Numbered from the stretch's first letter, positions 1-8,977 are shown. The stretch is 64,000 nucleotides of DNA from Pyrinomonadaceae bacterium (GCA_019694355.1 JAIBCB010000002.1:248001-312000); one strand, 5' to 3'. Numbers and translations: made by a program. Notes: generated by a model not told the origin, from the letters alone.

Positions 1-128
1 ACGGCACCGAGTTTATCGGAGTCGGAGTAATTCCGGACATTGCGGTGTCCCCGAAAGTAACTGACTTCACGCAAGGGAAAGATGCTGTGCTCGAAAGGGC
101 GATCGAAGAGATCAAGAAGCGACAATGA
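1..128 (+). CDS. C-terminal end of an S41-family (C-terminal processing) peptidase, partial
   Basis: Only the last 41 codons are present, read from base 3 to the TGA at 126-128; the start lies left of the window. The peptide has the typical end of S41/tail-specific proteases: G-V-G-V-I-P-D-I-x-V, then a GKDAVLERAIE helix. In that family this stretch follows the catalytic Ser/Lys core and closes the protease domain. Such enzymes act in the periplasm, trimming protein C-termini. The catalytic residues are outside the window, so the call rests on the tail motif alone. Confidence 0.6.
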   Translation, partial: GTEFIGVGVIPDIAVSPKVTDFTQGKDAVLERAIEEIKKRQ

Positions 129-186
129 CGTTGAGTCGATGGCTGTGCCGAATGCACTTGCCATAATCTCTCTTTATCCTTAGACT

Positions 187-699
187 TTGAGGGAAATGGG
201 GAAATTGGCACGACGTGAAAAAAGCGAACTGAAGGGCCGAATGCGGAGCTTCGTGATGTTTTTGCCGAATATGGCGAAGCTGCTCGCACGCCTTTTGAAA
301 GACGCTCGTGTTCCTACGGCCGAGAAAGCCCTTTTCGTCGCCGCGATCGTGTACGTGATCTCGCCGCTCGATCTGATCCCGGATATTTTCCCTTTTATCG
401 GCCAGGTCGATGATATATATATGGTCGCGTTGGTTCTGCTGCGGCTGATAAACCGGACGGATGTCGAGGTCGTTCGCGAACATTGGTCCGGCGGCGGTGA
501 CATCGCGGCACTCGCCGATTCGATAGCAAATCTTGCACCAAAATTCCTGCCGAAGCGTATTTCACGCGTCCTTCGTTCGCGAGTTGAACTCGCACCCGCG
601 GGCAAGATCCTCAAGAGCATCACAAAACGCGATGAGGCCGTCGTCATCGAGGTCGCTGACGATCCGCAGATCGAATCTGTCTCAACAATGTCCAACTAG
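187..699 (+). CDS. DUF1232 (YkvA-like) membrane-associated protein
   Basis: About 170 residues. The central segment (roughly residues 35-85) carries the DUF1232 signature: a hydrophobic helix running into ISPLDLIPD, followed by GQVDD and a second hydrophobic helix. Members are small proteins of unknown function with one or two membrane-embedded helices. The N-terminus is basic. The open frame starts at a TTG (187), but an ATG at 196 gives a nearly identical protein; the GAGGGA at 189-194 lies too close to 196 to decide. It stands alone between the S41 tail and a convergent DinB gene. Family membership is fairly sure, function unknown. Confidence 0.75.
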   Translation: MREMGKLARREKSELKGRMRSFVMFLPNMAKLLARLLKDARVPTAEKALFVAAIVYVISPLDLIPDIFPFIGQVDDIYMVALVLLRLINRTDVEVVREHWSGGGDIAALADSIANLAPKFLPKRISRVLRSRVELAPAGKILKSITKRDEAVVIEVADDPQIESVSTMSN

Positions 700-754
700 A
701 TCCAAGAAAAGACCGCATTTGGTGACGCGGCCTTTTCCATGGATATTCACGCCT

Positions 755-1231
755 TCAAGCGGCCGCGGTTCCGTGCTTTGCGGTCGCGCTCTTCAGCATG
801 GCGATCTGTGCGGCGTGGTGCACGTTGTGCCGTACGGTGCCGTGCAGAAAAAAGCTGAGTGAATAGTCGTTGTCCTCGAACTTTTCAGCGAGATCGCCGT
901 CCGAGAGCTCTTCGATCGCACGGATCAAGTTTCCGAAAGAATCCGAAAGCTGCGTCTGCAGGGCTTGCCACGCTGCATCAGCAACCTGTTTCTCTTCCGG
1001 GAAATTCCCGTCGGGCGGTTCGGAGACTGGGTTTCCCTTGAGCCGTTCGGCCCAAACGTTGTTCCAACCCGAAATGTGTCCGGCGAGCTCCCAGATGCTG
1101 TGCGTACCTGGAAGTTTGAGGGCCGCGCGTCCGGCGTCTATGCCGCTGAGCGTCTCTTTAAGGCTGGCGGCGTGCCATGGTTCGCCGTCCAAGATCATTC
1201 TTAATTCGTCGATTATCTGCTGCTTTTCCAT
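755..1231 (-). CDS. DinB-family putative metal-dependent hydrolase
   Basis: A 158-residue four-helix protein of the DinB/YfiT fold. Visible marks are a HISGWNNVWAERL helix near residue 52 with the first metal-ligand histidine, and a C-terminal helix with HNVHHAAQIAMLK supplying the remaining histidines. The length fits the family (150-175). Members bind a divalent metal and many act as thiol transferases; the substrate here cannot be told. It is transcribed leftward from a clear promoter (1290-1318) that is back to back with the promoter of the CGNR regulator at 1365, a layout that would allow the regulator to control both. That link is inference. Confidence 0.8.
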   Translation of the reverse strand: MEKQQIIDELRMILDGEPWHAASLKETLSGIDAGRAALKLPGTHSIWELAGHISGWNNVWAERLKGNPVSEPPDGNFPEEKQVADAAWQALQTQLSDSFGNLIRAIEELSDGDLAEKFEDNDYSLSFFLHGTVRHNVHHAAQIAMLKSATAKHGTAAA

Positions 1232-1289
1232 TTTTGGTCTCCCTTGAAATAATTTCGCCGTAACTGTCTAAAGCCGTGAGAGTGGTTAC

Positions 1290-1318
1290 ACAGTATCATT
1301 CATTATGTAACCTGTCAA
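1290..1318 (-). promoter_or_regulatory. Sigma-70-like promoter for the DinB gene
   Basis: On the minus strand TTGACA (1313-1318) is followed by 17 nt and TACTGT (1290-1295). Transcription would start near 1283, about 50 nt ahead of the DinB start. The -35 box is perfect and the -10 box matches 4 of 6. Confidence 0.6.
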
Positions 1319-1325
1319 GGGCTTA

Positions 1326-1354
1326 TTGGCGGTTACGTGCAAGTGAGATATAAT
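1326..1354 (+). promoter_or_regulatory. Sigma-70-like promoter for the CGNR regulator
   Basis: TTGGCG (1326-1331), 17 nt, perfect TATAAT (1349-1354). The predicted start site near 1361 is only about 4 nt before the ATG at 1365, so the message would be nearly leaderless. It abuts the divergent DinB promoter with 7 bp between the two -35 boxes. Confidence 0.6.
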
Positions 1355-1364
1355 TTTATTTGAA

Positions 1365-2006
1365 ATGGAATTGCGGCCTGACAAATTCAAGCTCATCGCG
1401 GGCGACTTGAGCCTAGACCTTGTGAACACGGCGTCGGGCTGGCAGCGGACGGCGAGCGGCTGCATTCCCGCCGACGATAGTCTCGCCGATGTTGGCGATC
1501 TGGTCTCATGGGCCGTGAAAGCAAACGTGATCGGTGAGAAGGCGGCTCGCCGCCTTGTGAAAAATGCGGAAACGAACGATGCAGGCGCGTCGAGTTTGCG
1601 GCGTGCACGCAAGGCCCGTGCGGCGATCTATGGACTCTCCGTTGCGGTTGCCACGGGCGAAACTCCATTATCCGGTGACATCGAGCACCTCGAAAAAGAG
1701 CGGCGGCGGGCACTCGAAGGCCAAAGGATGGAGTATTCGGACGGACGCTTCGAACTAAAGCAACGCAGGGAGGCCGAACCGCTCGATGCGGTTCTCGATG
1801 CGGTCGTTTTTGCAGCGGTCGAGCTCTTTACTTCCGATCGTGCAAAGCGGATCCGCATCTGCGGCGGCGAGCCATGCGGTTGGCTATTTGTGGATGACAG
1901 CCGCGGCCGAAATCGCCACTGGTGCGATATGCGAGACTGCGGAAATCTCGCAAAGGTGAGGAGATTCCGAAAGAAAGCCTCGAAGGGCGATGGGCGGGAT
2001 CCGTAG
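1365..2006 (+). CDS. ABATE/CGNR zinc-finger transcriptional regulator
   Basis: 213 residues. The N-terminal ABATE-type domain opens with the family motif around GDLSLDLVNTA. The C-terminal 45 residues form the CGNR zinc finger: C-x4-C (RICGGEPCGWLFVDDS), then a second cysteine pair in WCDMRDCGN, and a basic helix ending in RRFRKKAS. CGNR proteins are probable DNA-binding regulators; the ABATE domain is thought to bind a small ligand. It is read divergently from the DinB gene, which is a plausible target. There is no good ribosome binding site, consistent with the near-leaderless promoter at 1326-1354. Confidence 0.85.
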   Translation: MELRPDKFKLIAGDLSLDLVNTASGWQRTASGCIPADDSLADVGDLVSWAVKANVIGEKAARRLVKNAETNDAGASSLRRARKARAAIYGLSVAVATGETPLSGDIEHLEKERRRALEGQRMEYSDGRFELKQRREAEPLDAVLDAVVFAAVELFTSDRAKRIRICGGEPCGWLFVDDSRGRNRHWCDMRDCGNLAKVRRFRKKASKGDGRDP

Positions 2007-2181
2007 AAAGACGGAGATTTCTTCATTTTCAGCACATTTCTTCTGGATTTTCCTGCCTTTTGAATCTATTTCTGTTTCGGTAAGCTCGGAATTATTCGAA
2101 AATTAAATTGCACGATCGAACTCCGCTTTCGATATAATCGAAGTACGTCGAAAAGCGAAAGTTAGCGTAATTTCCCTCTTT

Positions 2182-4572
2182 ATGTTCGAACGCTACACAG
2201 AAAGGTCTCGCCGCGTCATTTTTTTCGCGCGTTATGAGGCGCTGCAATACGGCTCCCAATCGATCGCTCCCGAACACATTTTGCTCGGGCTGCTGCGTGA
2301 GGACAAGACACTTTCGGCCAAGTATTTCCCATACAGACATTCATTGACCGTCGATTCGGTCCGTAAGGAGATCGAGGATCGGATCGTCGTTCGCGACCGC
2401 ATACCGCAATCGAGCGAACTGCATCTTTCGGCGGTTACGAAACGCATTCTTTTTTATGCGAATGAAGAAAGCCGTCAGCTGAAGAATCGGCACATCGGTC
2501 CTGAGCATATCTTGCTCGGGCTGATACGCGAAGAGCGTTCGGTGGCCGCTGAGATACTTTTCGGATATGGCGTGAGGCTCGACGATATTCGCGAAAAGCT
2601 TGGGCAGCAGCATCGCGCGATGCCGAATCTTTTCTCGCCTGCAAAAGAACCTTCAAAGACGCCGAACCTTGAAGAATTCACCCGTGATCTTACTCAGGAT
2701 GCGGCCGACGGCCGTCTTGACCCGCTTATTGGAAGGCAGCAGGAGACCGAGCGCCTGATCGAGCTCATCTGCCGACGAACAAAGAACAATCCCGTCTTGA
2801 TAGGCGAAGCCGGCGTCGGGAAGACAGCGATCGTCGAAGGCCTTGCCCAGCGGATCGTCGATAAGAACGTGCCCTCGTTCCTTGAGAATAAACGCGTGCT
2901 TGCTCTCGACCTTTCGCTTGTGGTTGCGGGCACAAAATACCGCGGGCAGTTCGAAGAGCGTCTAAAGAAGATCATTGCCGAGCTAAAGGAAAATCGCGAC
3001 AACCTCGTCTTTATCGATGAGCTACACACGCTCGTTGGTGCCGGTTCTGCGGAAGGGACGCTTGACGCCGCGAACATTCTTAAACCTGCGCTGTCACGCG
3101 GCGAAATTCAATGTATCGGAGCAACGACACCGGCCGAATATCGCAGGACGATCGAGAAAGATCGTGCCCTTGAGCGGCGTTTCCAGGCGGTGAAGGTCGA
3201 GCCCGCGAGCGAAGATGATGCCTTGCTGATCGTCAGAGGGATCATCGAGCGTTACGAAGCATATCATCAGATCCGATATTCGCCCGACGCTCTGACGGCG
3301 GCCGTCGAGCAATCAAATCGCTATATTTCCGACCGCTTTTTGCCCGACAAAGCGATCGATGTGCTCGATGAGGCAGGAGCACGCGCAAAGCTGCGTTATC
3401 GAAGCGAAAATCCGGGCGAACCTTCGTGGAAAGAGACCGTCGAGAACTGGAAACGTGCCTCCGCGAACGAAGATCAGTTGATCTCATTTGAATTGCAGAC
3501 TCTCGAAGATTCGTTCTTCGCCGTGGAGGTAACACGTGACGACATCGACGACGTGATCGCACGCTGGACGGGAATTCCCGTCGCGTCGATCAAGGAAGAA
3601 GAGGCATCGAAGCTGCTAAAGATCGAGAAGGTTCTCGGCGAGCAGATAATCTCTCAGCGGCCTGCTGTATCGGCATTAGCACGTGCTATCAGGCGTTCGC
3701 GTGCGGGCATAAAATCCCCGAATCGTCCGGTCGGCTCATTTCTTTTCCTCGGGCCGACGGGCGTTGGAAAAACGGAAGTGGCAAGGCGTCTTGCAGAGTT
3801 CCTATTCGGCTCTGAGAGGTCGCTTGTCCGCTTCGATATGAGCGAATTTATGGAGCGCCATTCGGTCTCGAAGTTCATCGGATCGCCTCCGGGATACGTT
3901 GGGCATGAAGAAGGCGGGCAGTTGACGGAAAGGCTGCGTCGCTCGCCTTATTCGATCGTACTCTTTGACGAGATCGAAAAGGCACATCCGGACATCTTCA
4001 ATCTTTTGCTTCAGGTTTTTGAGGACGGTGTCCTGACCGATTCGACCGGCCAGACGATCGACTGCAAACATTCGATCTTCATAATGACGTCGAATATCGG
4101 TGCAAGGATAATCCAAAAGACGGCATCGCTCGGTTTTCAGGCCTCGGGTGAGGTAACCCGTGCAAAGCGCGAGGACGAAGTGATGGCGGCCGTCAGACAG
4201 ACGTTTGCCCCCGAATTCATCAATCGTCTTGACGAGATTCTCATCTTTGACGAACTCTCGCTCGAGGACCTAATGGCGATCGCCGATCTGCAGATCGCAA
4301 ACCTCAATTCGATCATCGCTGATAAGAACCTGAAGGTCTCTCTGACGACGGAAGCGAAGAAATGGCTTATCGAGCATACCTGCAGCGACCGCAAATACGG
4401 AGCAAGGCCGCTCAAGCGTGCGATCCAAAAGCATATCGAGGACGAACTTTCCGAGGCGCTGATCCAGGGCAGGGTCAGTGATTCGGCAGAGATCGCGGTC
4501 ATCGTCGAGAATGATGAGCTGCAGATCCAAATGCCGTCCTTGCGCGAACTTACAGCAAAAGGCGTAGAATAA
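2182..4572 (+). CDS. clpC: ATP-dependent Clp protease ATP-binding subunit (ClpC type)
   Basis: 796 residues, close to the usual ClpC length. Order of domains: two Clp_N repeats (residues ~1-140, each with an EHILLGLLR/EHILLGLIR core), AAA-1 with Walker A GEAGVGKTA near 209 and Walker B VFIDELHTL, a short middle domain, AAA-2 with GPTGVGKTE near 523 and VLFDEIEKAHPD, and the ClpB-type small C-terminal domain. An LGF tripeptide near residue 648 fits the ClpP-docking loop, so this is more likely a ClpP partner than the disaggregase ClpB, whose coiled-coil middle domain is much longer. It unfolds substrates in the cytoplasm for ClpP. A TATAAT hexamer lies at 2133-2138, but its best -35 is 19 nt away and weak. 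Confidence 0.9.
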   Translation: MFERYTERSRRVIFFARYEALQYGSQSIAPEHILLGLLREDKTLSAKYFPYRHSLTVDSVRKEIEDRIVVRDRIPQSSELHLSAVTKRILFYANEESRQLKNRHIGPEHILLGLIREERSVAAEILFGYGVRLDDIREKLGQQHRAMPNLFSPAKEPSKTPNLEEFTRDLTQDAADGRLDPLIGRQQETERLIELICRRTKNNPVLIGEAGVGKTAIVEGLAQRIVDKNVPSFLENKRVLALDLSLVVAGTKYRGQFEERLKKIIAELKENRDNLVFIDELHTLVGAGSAEGTLDAANILKPALSRGEIQCIGATTPAEYRRTIEKDRALERRFQAVKVEPASEDDALLIVRGIIERYEAYHQIRYSPDALTAAVEQSNRYISDRFLPDKAIDVLDEAGARAKLRYRSENPGEPSWKETVENWKRASANEDQLISFELQTLEDSFFAVEVTRDDIDDVIARWTGIPVASIKEEEASKLLKIEKVLGEQIISQRPAVSALARAIRRSRAGIKSPNRPVGSFLFLGPTGVGKTEVARRLAEFLFGSERSLVRFDMSEFMERHSVSKFIGSPPGYVGHEEGGQLTERLRRSPYSIVLFDEIEKAHPDIFNLLLQVFEDGVLTDSTGQTIDCKHSIFIMTSNIGARIIQKTASLGFQASGEVTRAKREDEVMAAVRQTFAPEFINRLDEILIFDELSLEDLMAIADLQIANLNSIIADKNLKVSLTTEAKKWLIEHTCSDRKYGARPLKRAIQKHIEDELSEALIQGRVSDSAEIAVIVENDELQIQMPSLRELTAKGVE

Positions 4573-4579
4573 ACGCAAG

Positions 4580-4777
4580 ATGTACCGTCGCCCAAAATTC
4601 ATCGAAGCGCTGCACAACATCCGTCAGGAGATGGCCGCCGAGGCCGATCACGACGTGATCTTGTTTGCGGAAAAGGCAAGAAGCGGCGAATTCAAGAAAG
4701 TTTTGCCGCCGCGGGCGACGGATTCTGAAGAGCCGACATTGGACGAAAGATCTGAAGTCGCCTTGCGTAAACGCTAA
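4580..4777 (+). CDS. Small conserved-looking hypothetical protein downstream of clpC
   Basis: 65 residues, starting 7 nt after the clpC stop and so probably cotranscribed. The first 35 residues look like one amphipathic helix (RPKFIEALHNIRQEMAAEA), and the rest is polar with KKVLPPRATDSEEP. No domain is recognised. Codon use matches the neighbours. It may be a small regulator or adaptor of ClpC, but that is only suggested by position. Confidence 0.55.
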   Translation: MYRRPKFIEALHNIRQEMAAEADHDVILFAEKARSGEFKKVLPPRATDSEEPTLDERSEVALRKR

Positions 4778-4844
4778 AGCTGCCAATGTCGGCTTTCGAT
4801 CCTGCCGGCCTTCAGCGTAATATCAAACCAAACAGTTTGTTGAA

Positions 4845-5420
4845 ATGGTCAGATATTTAATATCGCTCGCTATTGTTGTGTTTACGGTCCTCGGAGCGGC
4901 GAGTGTGTTCTTTCCTGACTATTGGATCCACAGATACGACGATCTCATCGCCCGCCAGGCCCGCATTTATCGCCTCGATGAAAAGCTTGTTTGGAGCCTG
5001 ATCTACGAAGAGACGTATTTTCGTGCTTGGAAACACGGTGCGGCGGACGAGGTCGGGCTGATGCAGGTGCGGCCTGCGGTGGTTCGGGAGTGGGCGAAGG
5101 CGACGGGTCTGAAGGAATACGAAAAAGCAGCTGAGAATCCCGAACAATTCCTCGCTGACCCGGAGCAGAATATCCAGGTCGGCTGCTGGTATCTTGAAAA
5201 ACTTCGTGAGATGTATCGCGGCCTGCCGGCTGAGACCGCTTTGACGCTCGCGGCCTATAACGCCGGCCCGAGCCGTGTGGAAGGCTGGACAGCGGGCGTG
5301 AAACTTTCGGACATTTCGGAGGATGATTTTGTCTCGCGTATCACGATCCCGTCCACAAAAAGCTACGTAACGACGATTCTCGCGCGCTATCGTATGCAGA
5401 CATCAGAGATAAAGAAATGA
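4845..5420 (+). CDS. Membrane-anchored lytic transglycosylase, SLT domain
   Basis: 191 residues. An N-terminal hydrophobic segment (residues ~5-22) anchors or exports the protein. The remainder is an SLT/GH23 domain: the catalytic glutamate lies in LIYEETYFRAW, followed by EVGLMQVRPAVV (the GLMQ motif) and LTLAAYNAGPSRVEGW (the AYNAGP motif). Such enzymes cleave the MurNAc-GlcNAc bond of peptidoglycan with formation of the 1,6-anhydro product. This is the short single-domain form, unlike the 766-residue Slt70-like protein at 37622. Its stop overlaps the start of the next gene by 4 nt, indicating translational coupling. Confidence 0.88.
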   Translation: MVRYLISLAIVVFTVLGAASVFFPDYWIHRYDDLIARQARIYRLDEKLVWSLIYEETYFRAWKHGAADEVGLMQVRPAVVREWAKATGLKEYEKAAENPEQFLADPEQNIQVGCWYLEKLREMYRGLPAETALTLAAYNAGPSRVEGWTAGVKLSDISEDDFVSRITIPSTKSYVTTILARYRMQTSEIKK

Positions 5421-6724
5421 CGACGCTCCACCTTGCCGATCATATTGTGCCGGTGTCGAGCGAACCTTTCGCGGACGGTGGTGTCGCGGTCGAAGGCTCG
5501 AAGATCGTCGGCATCGGAACTCGCGAAGCGCTTGCGGCCGAATTCCCGAACTGTGAAACGATCGACCACGGAGCGGCGGCGATCACGCCGGGCTTTGTGA
5601 ATGTACATTCACATCTTGAGATCACGGCGATGCGCGGCGCTTTGGATTCGGTCGAGGATAATTTCGCGGCTTGGCTGCTGAAATTGAACGCGATCCGAAC
5701 CGAACTTGGTCGCGAAGGCGTCCTAAGAGGTGCTCTTGTCGGTGCCCGCGAAGGAGCGGCGGCGGGCGTAACTTGCTTCGGCGATATCGGACGAATGGGC
5801 CGAGTCGGGCTTGAGGCTTTAACCGCGACCGGCTTGCGCGGCATCGTCTTTCAGGAGACGGAATTTACACCCGACAATCGGACGGCGAAGGATGATTTTT
5901 TGGCACTCGCCGCCAAGTTCGAAGCATTAAAACAGGACGAGACCGGGCTTGTGCGTGTCGCTCTCTCGCCGCATTCGCCTTATACGGTTGGCTCGGAACT
6001 ATTCGAACTGCTTGCCCAATATTCGATCCTCAACCGCACTCCGCTTTCGATCCACGCCGCTGAGTCCCGCGATGAGATCGAGCTGCTCGCCAAAGGCACA
6101 GGGCTTTTTTCTTCGTTCTATGAAAAGTTCGGCGTCGAGTGGTCGAGTCCGTTCTCGACACCGATCGAATATCTTGAGCGGCTCGGCGTCCTCGCGACGC
6201 GGCCGCTGCTTGCGCACTGTGTTCGCGTAACGGACGACGACATCGAACGTATTGCTGCAAACGGTGCGAGCATTGCCCACTGTCCGAAATCGAACGCGAA
6301 ATTCGGCCACGGTGCGGCTCCGCTCGAAAGATTTCTTGAGCGCGGGATCACGGTCGGCCTTGGCAGCGATTCGGTCGCGAGCAACAACGTGTGCGATCTG
6401 CTTGAAGAATCGAGATTTGCGGCTCTCATGGCACGCAATCGATCTGATTCGGAACGTTTTGTAACTGCCGAGGAAGTTTTCGAGTGTGCGACGCTCGGCG
6501 GAGCACGGGCATTGGGGCTTGATGGGGAGATCGGTTCGCTCGAAGCCGGAAAGGAAGCGGACCTCGCCATCGTCGATCTAACGCACGACGCTCAAGATCC
6601 GGTAACCGATATCTACGCCGCTCTCGTTTTCTCGTCAAACGCACGCGATGTCAAACAGACGATCGTCGCGGGCAAGATCGTATATTCAAAGGCTTCCGAG
6701 ACTACTTCTCAGCGGCCTTCATAG
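5417..6724 (+). CDS. Amidohydrolase of the TRZ/ATZ (chlorohydrolase/deaminase) family
   Basis: 435 residues with the metal-dependent amidohydrolase layout: VHSHLEITAMRG supplies the HxH pair after the first beta sandwich, HAAESRDEIELL the third histidine, HCVRVTDDDIERIA the fourth, and GLGSDSVASNN the catalytic aspartate. This arrangement fits S-adenosylhomocysteine/aminodeoxyfutalosine deaminases and related N-deaminases. The exact substrate cannot be read from sequence. A futalosine-pathway role is possible, but the window also carries a classical menC. It overlaps the transglycosylase by 4 nt, and its last 23 nt overlap the convergent SCO gene, so the two 3' ends would be complementary if both are transcribed. 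Confidence 0.82.
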   Translation: MTTLHLADHIVPVSSEPFADGGVAVEGSKIVGIGTREALAAEFPNCETIDHGAAAITPGFVNVHSHLEITAMRGALDSVEDNFAAWLLKLNAIRTELGREGVLRGALVGAREGAAAGVTCFGDIGRMGRVGLEALTATGLRGIVFQETEFTPDNRTAKDDFLALAAKFEALKQDETGLVRVALSPHSPYTVGSELFELLAQYSILNRTPLSIHAAESRDEIELLAKGTGLFSSFYEKFGVEWSSPFSTPIEYLERLGVLATRPLLAHCVRVTDDDIERIAANGASIAHCPKSNAKFGHGAAPLERFLERGITVGLGSDSVASNNVCDLLEESRFAALMARNRSDSERFVTAEEVFECATLGGARALGLDGEIGSLEAGKEADLAIVDLTHDAQDPVTDIYAALVFSSNARDVKQTIVAGKIVYSKASETTSQRPS

Positions 6725-7601
6725 CATCGACAAGTTGCGTCGGCGTCCAATCGTTGCCGGCGAAGATCTTTGTAACTTTGCCGCCGGGCGAGATCACTGC
6801 TGTCCGCAGACTGTGGTTGAATATCGCTTTGTTATTCGGATCGACCTCATAACGCAGTCCATAAAAATCGGCGATCTTCTTTACTTCGGCGTCCGAACCG
6901 ACGGCAAGCTGCCACACATCGAACGCCGCATTCGGGTCGTTGCCCATGTATGTGATGCCGTAGGCTCGGAGTTTATCCGGCGTATCGTTCTCGGGGTCGA
7001 AAGAGATCGAGAGGAGCCGAAGCTTGTCGCGAAGCACAGGATCGGCTTGGATCAAGCGGGCGGCATCGCGGAAATTTGCCGACATCTTGATACAAAATTC
7101 AGGCAGCGGGCATTTCGCATAAATGAACGTGATCGCAAAAGCCTTGCCCTCGAACGTTTTGAGCGAGATCTTCTTGTCGTCCTGATTCGTGAGGGAAAAA
7201 TCCGGTGCGGGCTGGCCGATCTGTGCAAATTTCGTGTCCGGTGCAGGCGCGTTCGGGTCCGGCGCCGAGACCACGACGATATTCTCAAGAAAATACGGTT
7301 CTTTCGCCGTGTTATCGACGACGAGTTCGCCGCTGATCTCCGCTCCGGGCTTAAGGCTGTCCCACGCCCAATCTGCATGGATCGGAAAATCCATCGTCAT
7401 CGCACTCATATAGCCTTCAATGGCTTCGTGATCGATCGACGCGGTCTTCTTTGCACGATCGGCCGAAACGATCTTGCCCTTAAAAGGGTAGCGTTTGGCG
7501 TTCGGCGAGACAGCGTTCGCATTTGACGAGGTAGATGAACCGCCGCAGCCGATCAGGCCGAGGAGCGAAGCGAGAGCGAGCAAAATAATGGCTTTTCGCA
7601 T
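6702..7601 (-). CDS. SCO1/SenC-family lipoprotein with N-terminal CusF-like copper-binding region
   Basis: 299 residues, started at the ATG at 7601 because it begins a clean lipoprotein signal (MRKAIILLALASLL..GCGG); the longer upstream frame has no signal. Residues ~45-115 resemble CusF-type copper-binding modules (IDHEAIEGYMSAMTMDFPI, with the MSAMTM methionines). Residues ~135-290 are a thioredoxin-like SCO domain, with the metal cysteines in KCPLPEFC and the conserved histidine in FNHSLRTAVI. SCO proteins deliver copper to the CuA site of cytochrome oxidase at the outer face of the membrane. Fusion of a periplasmic copper carrier to SCO fits that job. Convergent 23-nt overlap with the amidohydrolase. 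Confidence 0.85.
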   Translation of the reverse strand: MRKAIILLALASLLGLIGCGGSSTSSNANAVSPNAKRYPFKGKIVSADRAKKTASIDHEAIEGYMSAMTMDFPIHADWAWDSLKPGAEISGELVVDNTAKEPYFLENIVVVSAPDPNAPAPDTKFAQIGQPAPDFSLTNQDDKKISLKTFEGKAFAITFIYAKCPLPEFCIKMSANFRDAARLIQADPVLRDKLRLLSISFDPENDTPDKLRAYGITYMGNDPNAAFDVWQLAVGSDAEVKKIADFYGLRYEVDPNNKAIFNHSLRTAVISPGGKVTKIFAGNDWTPTQLVDAMKAAEK

Positions 7602-7724
7602 AATGGTGTTAAAAGAGCATTGTCGCCCAAAACGTTGAGCGTGTCCAAGCTGCTGCCTTTGCCTTCTACTTTGGAAAACGGTGGGCTCATTGCGGTAAAC
7701 TCTCTTTTCTAGCGAATTTTTGTT

Positions 7725-8663
7725 ATGACCGCAAAAATACTCAGCGGAAAGCCGATCGCCGACGCCATCAAGAAAGAGGTTTCGGCCGAGGTCGTTGAAC
7801 TGTATGAAGTGCATTCGGTTCGGCCAACGCTCGTCGTCGTCCGCGTCGGCGAAGATCCGGCGTCGGCAGTCTATGTCGGGAATAAGGTTCGAACCGCGCA
7901 GGAGATCGGCATCCGCAGCGAACACATCCATTTTGATGACGACGTCACGCAGACCGAACTCGTGAACACCATCCGCGAATTGAATTTGCGGGACGACGTT
8001 GACGGGATACTTGTGCAGCTGCCGCTTCCGAAGCATATCCTGGAACGCGAGGTGCTCGAATTGATCGACCCGCAAAAGGACGTTGACGGTTTTCATCCCG
8101 TGAATATCGGCCGTCTTTTGCAGGGTTTTGAGGCTTTGACGCCTTGCACGCCGGCGGGCGTGATCGAGGTTTTGAAACGTTCGAATATCGAGATCGCCGG
8201 TGCACGGGCCGTGGTCGTCGGACGCAGCAACATTGTCGGGAAGCCGCTCGCTGCTCTGCTTTTACGCGAAAATGCGACGGTCACGATCTGCCATTCACGC
8301 ACAAGAGATCTGCCGAGCGTTACGCGCGAGGCCGACATTCTGATCGCGGCGATCGGGAGTGCAGGATTCATCTGCCGCGAACACATTCGCGAAGGCGCGG
8401 TCGTCATTGACGTCGGGATCAATTCGGTCGAGAGCTCCGAACGCGTCCGCGAACTCTTTGCGGGCGAAGACCTCGATAAACGGCTCGATACGCTCGACAA
8501 CCGCGGGGCGACGCTCGTCGGCGATGTCTGTCCGAAAGATGCGGCTTTGGCCGCGGGTGCGATAACGCCGGTCCCGGGCGGCATCGGCCTGCTGACGGTC
8601 GCAATGCTAATGAAAAATACGGTCATCGCGGCGAAGATGCGTCGCGGGATCGCAGAGAATTGA
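7725..8663 (+). CDS. folD: Bifunctional methylene-THF dehydrogenase / methenyl-THF cyclohydrolase
   Basis: 312 residues, slightly longer than the usual 280-300. Recognisable FolD motifs: the substrate-site segment with the catalytic lysine in SAVYVGNKVRTAQEIGI, DGILVQLPLPKHI, the DVDGFHPVNIGRL loop, the Rossmann nucleotide site VVGRSNIVGKPLA, and the terminal TPVPGGIGLLTVAML. It interconverts 5,10-methylene-, methenyl- and 10-formyl-tetrahydrofolate in the cytoplasm. The same pool feeds TrmFO, encoded at 28745. It is first in a tight run folD-mazG-like-coaE-binding protein with gaps of a few nucleotides or overlaps. Confidence 0.95.
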   Translation: MTAKILSGKPIADAIKKEVSAEVVELYEVHSVRPTLVVVRVGEDPASAVYVGNKVRTAQEIGIRSEHIHFDDDVTQTELVNTIRELNLRDDVDGILVQLPLPKHILEREVLELIDPQKDVDGFHPVNIGRLLQGFEALTPCTPAGVIEVLKRSNIEIAGARAVVVGRSNIVGKPLAALLLRENATVTICHSRTRDLPSVTREADILIAAIGSAGFICREHIREGAVVIDVGINSVESSERVRELFAGEDLDKRLDTLDNRGATLVGDVCPKDAALAAGAITPVPGGIGLLTVAMLMKNTVIAAKMRRGIAEN

Positions 8664-8666
8664 ACT

Positions 8667-8972
8667 ATGAATTTCGAAGATTATCAGTCGGCGGCGAGCA
8701 AGACCGCACTTTATCCACGCCGTATGTCGAATGTCGAATATCCGACGCTTGGGCTTGCGGGCGAGGCCGGCGAGGTCGCGAATATCGTCAAAAAGATCCA
8801 GCGAGATCACGATGGCGTGCTAACGGATGAGACGCGTGCCAAGCTCAAGGACGAGCTCGGCGATGTGCTTTGGTATATCTCTGCGTGTGCCGACGAGCTT
8901 GGCTTGACTCTTGCAGAGATCGCAGAATTCAACATCCAAAAGCTCGCAAAACGCCATTCGGCCAAAGGATAA
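8667..8972 (+). CDS. MazG-like nucleoside triphosphate pyrophosphohydrolase
   Basis: 101 residues, starting 3 nt after folD. It has the all-alpha NTP pyrophosphatase pattern: GLAGEAGEVANIVKK (E-x-x-E) in one helix and LKDELGDVLWYIS (E-x-x-D) in the next. These acidic residues bind magnesium and the triphosphate. The length is that of single-domain MazG-like enzymes, not full MazG (about 260). It probably removes non-canonical or excess NTPs; the substrate is unknown. It is the second gene of the folD operon. Confidence 0.85.
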   Translation: MNFEDYQSAASKTALYPRRMSNVEYPTLGLAGEAGEVANIVKKIQRDHDGVLTDETRAKLKDELGDVLWYISACADELGLTLAEIAEFNIQKLAKRHSAKG

Positions 8973-8977
8973 TTCTT

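Noticed and set aside
7602..8096. N-terminal extension of the SCO-family gene
   Set aside because: The extension lies antisense to folD and lacks a signal; the ATG at 7601 begins a proper lipoprotein signal.
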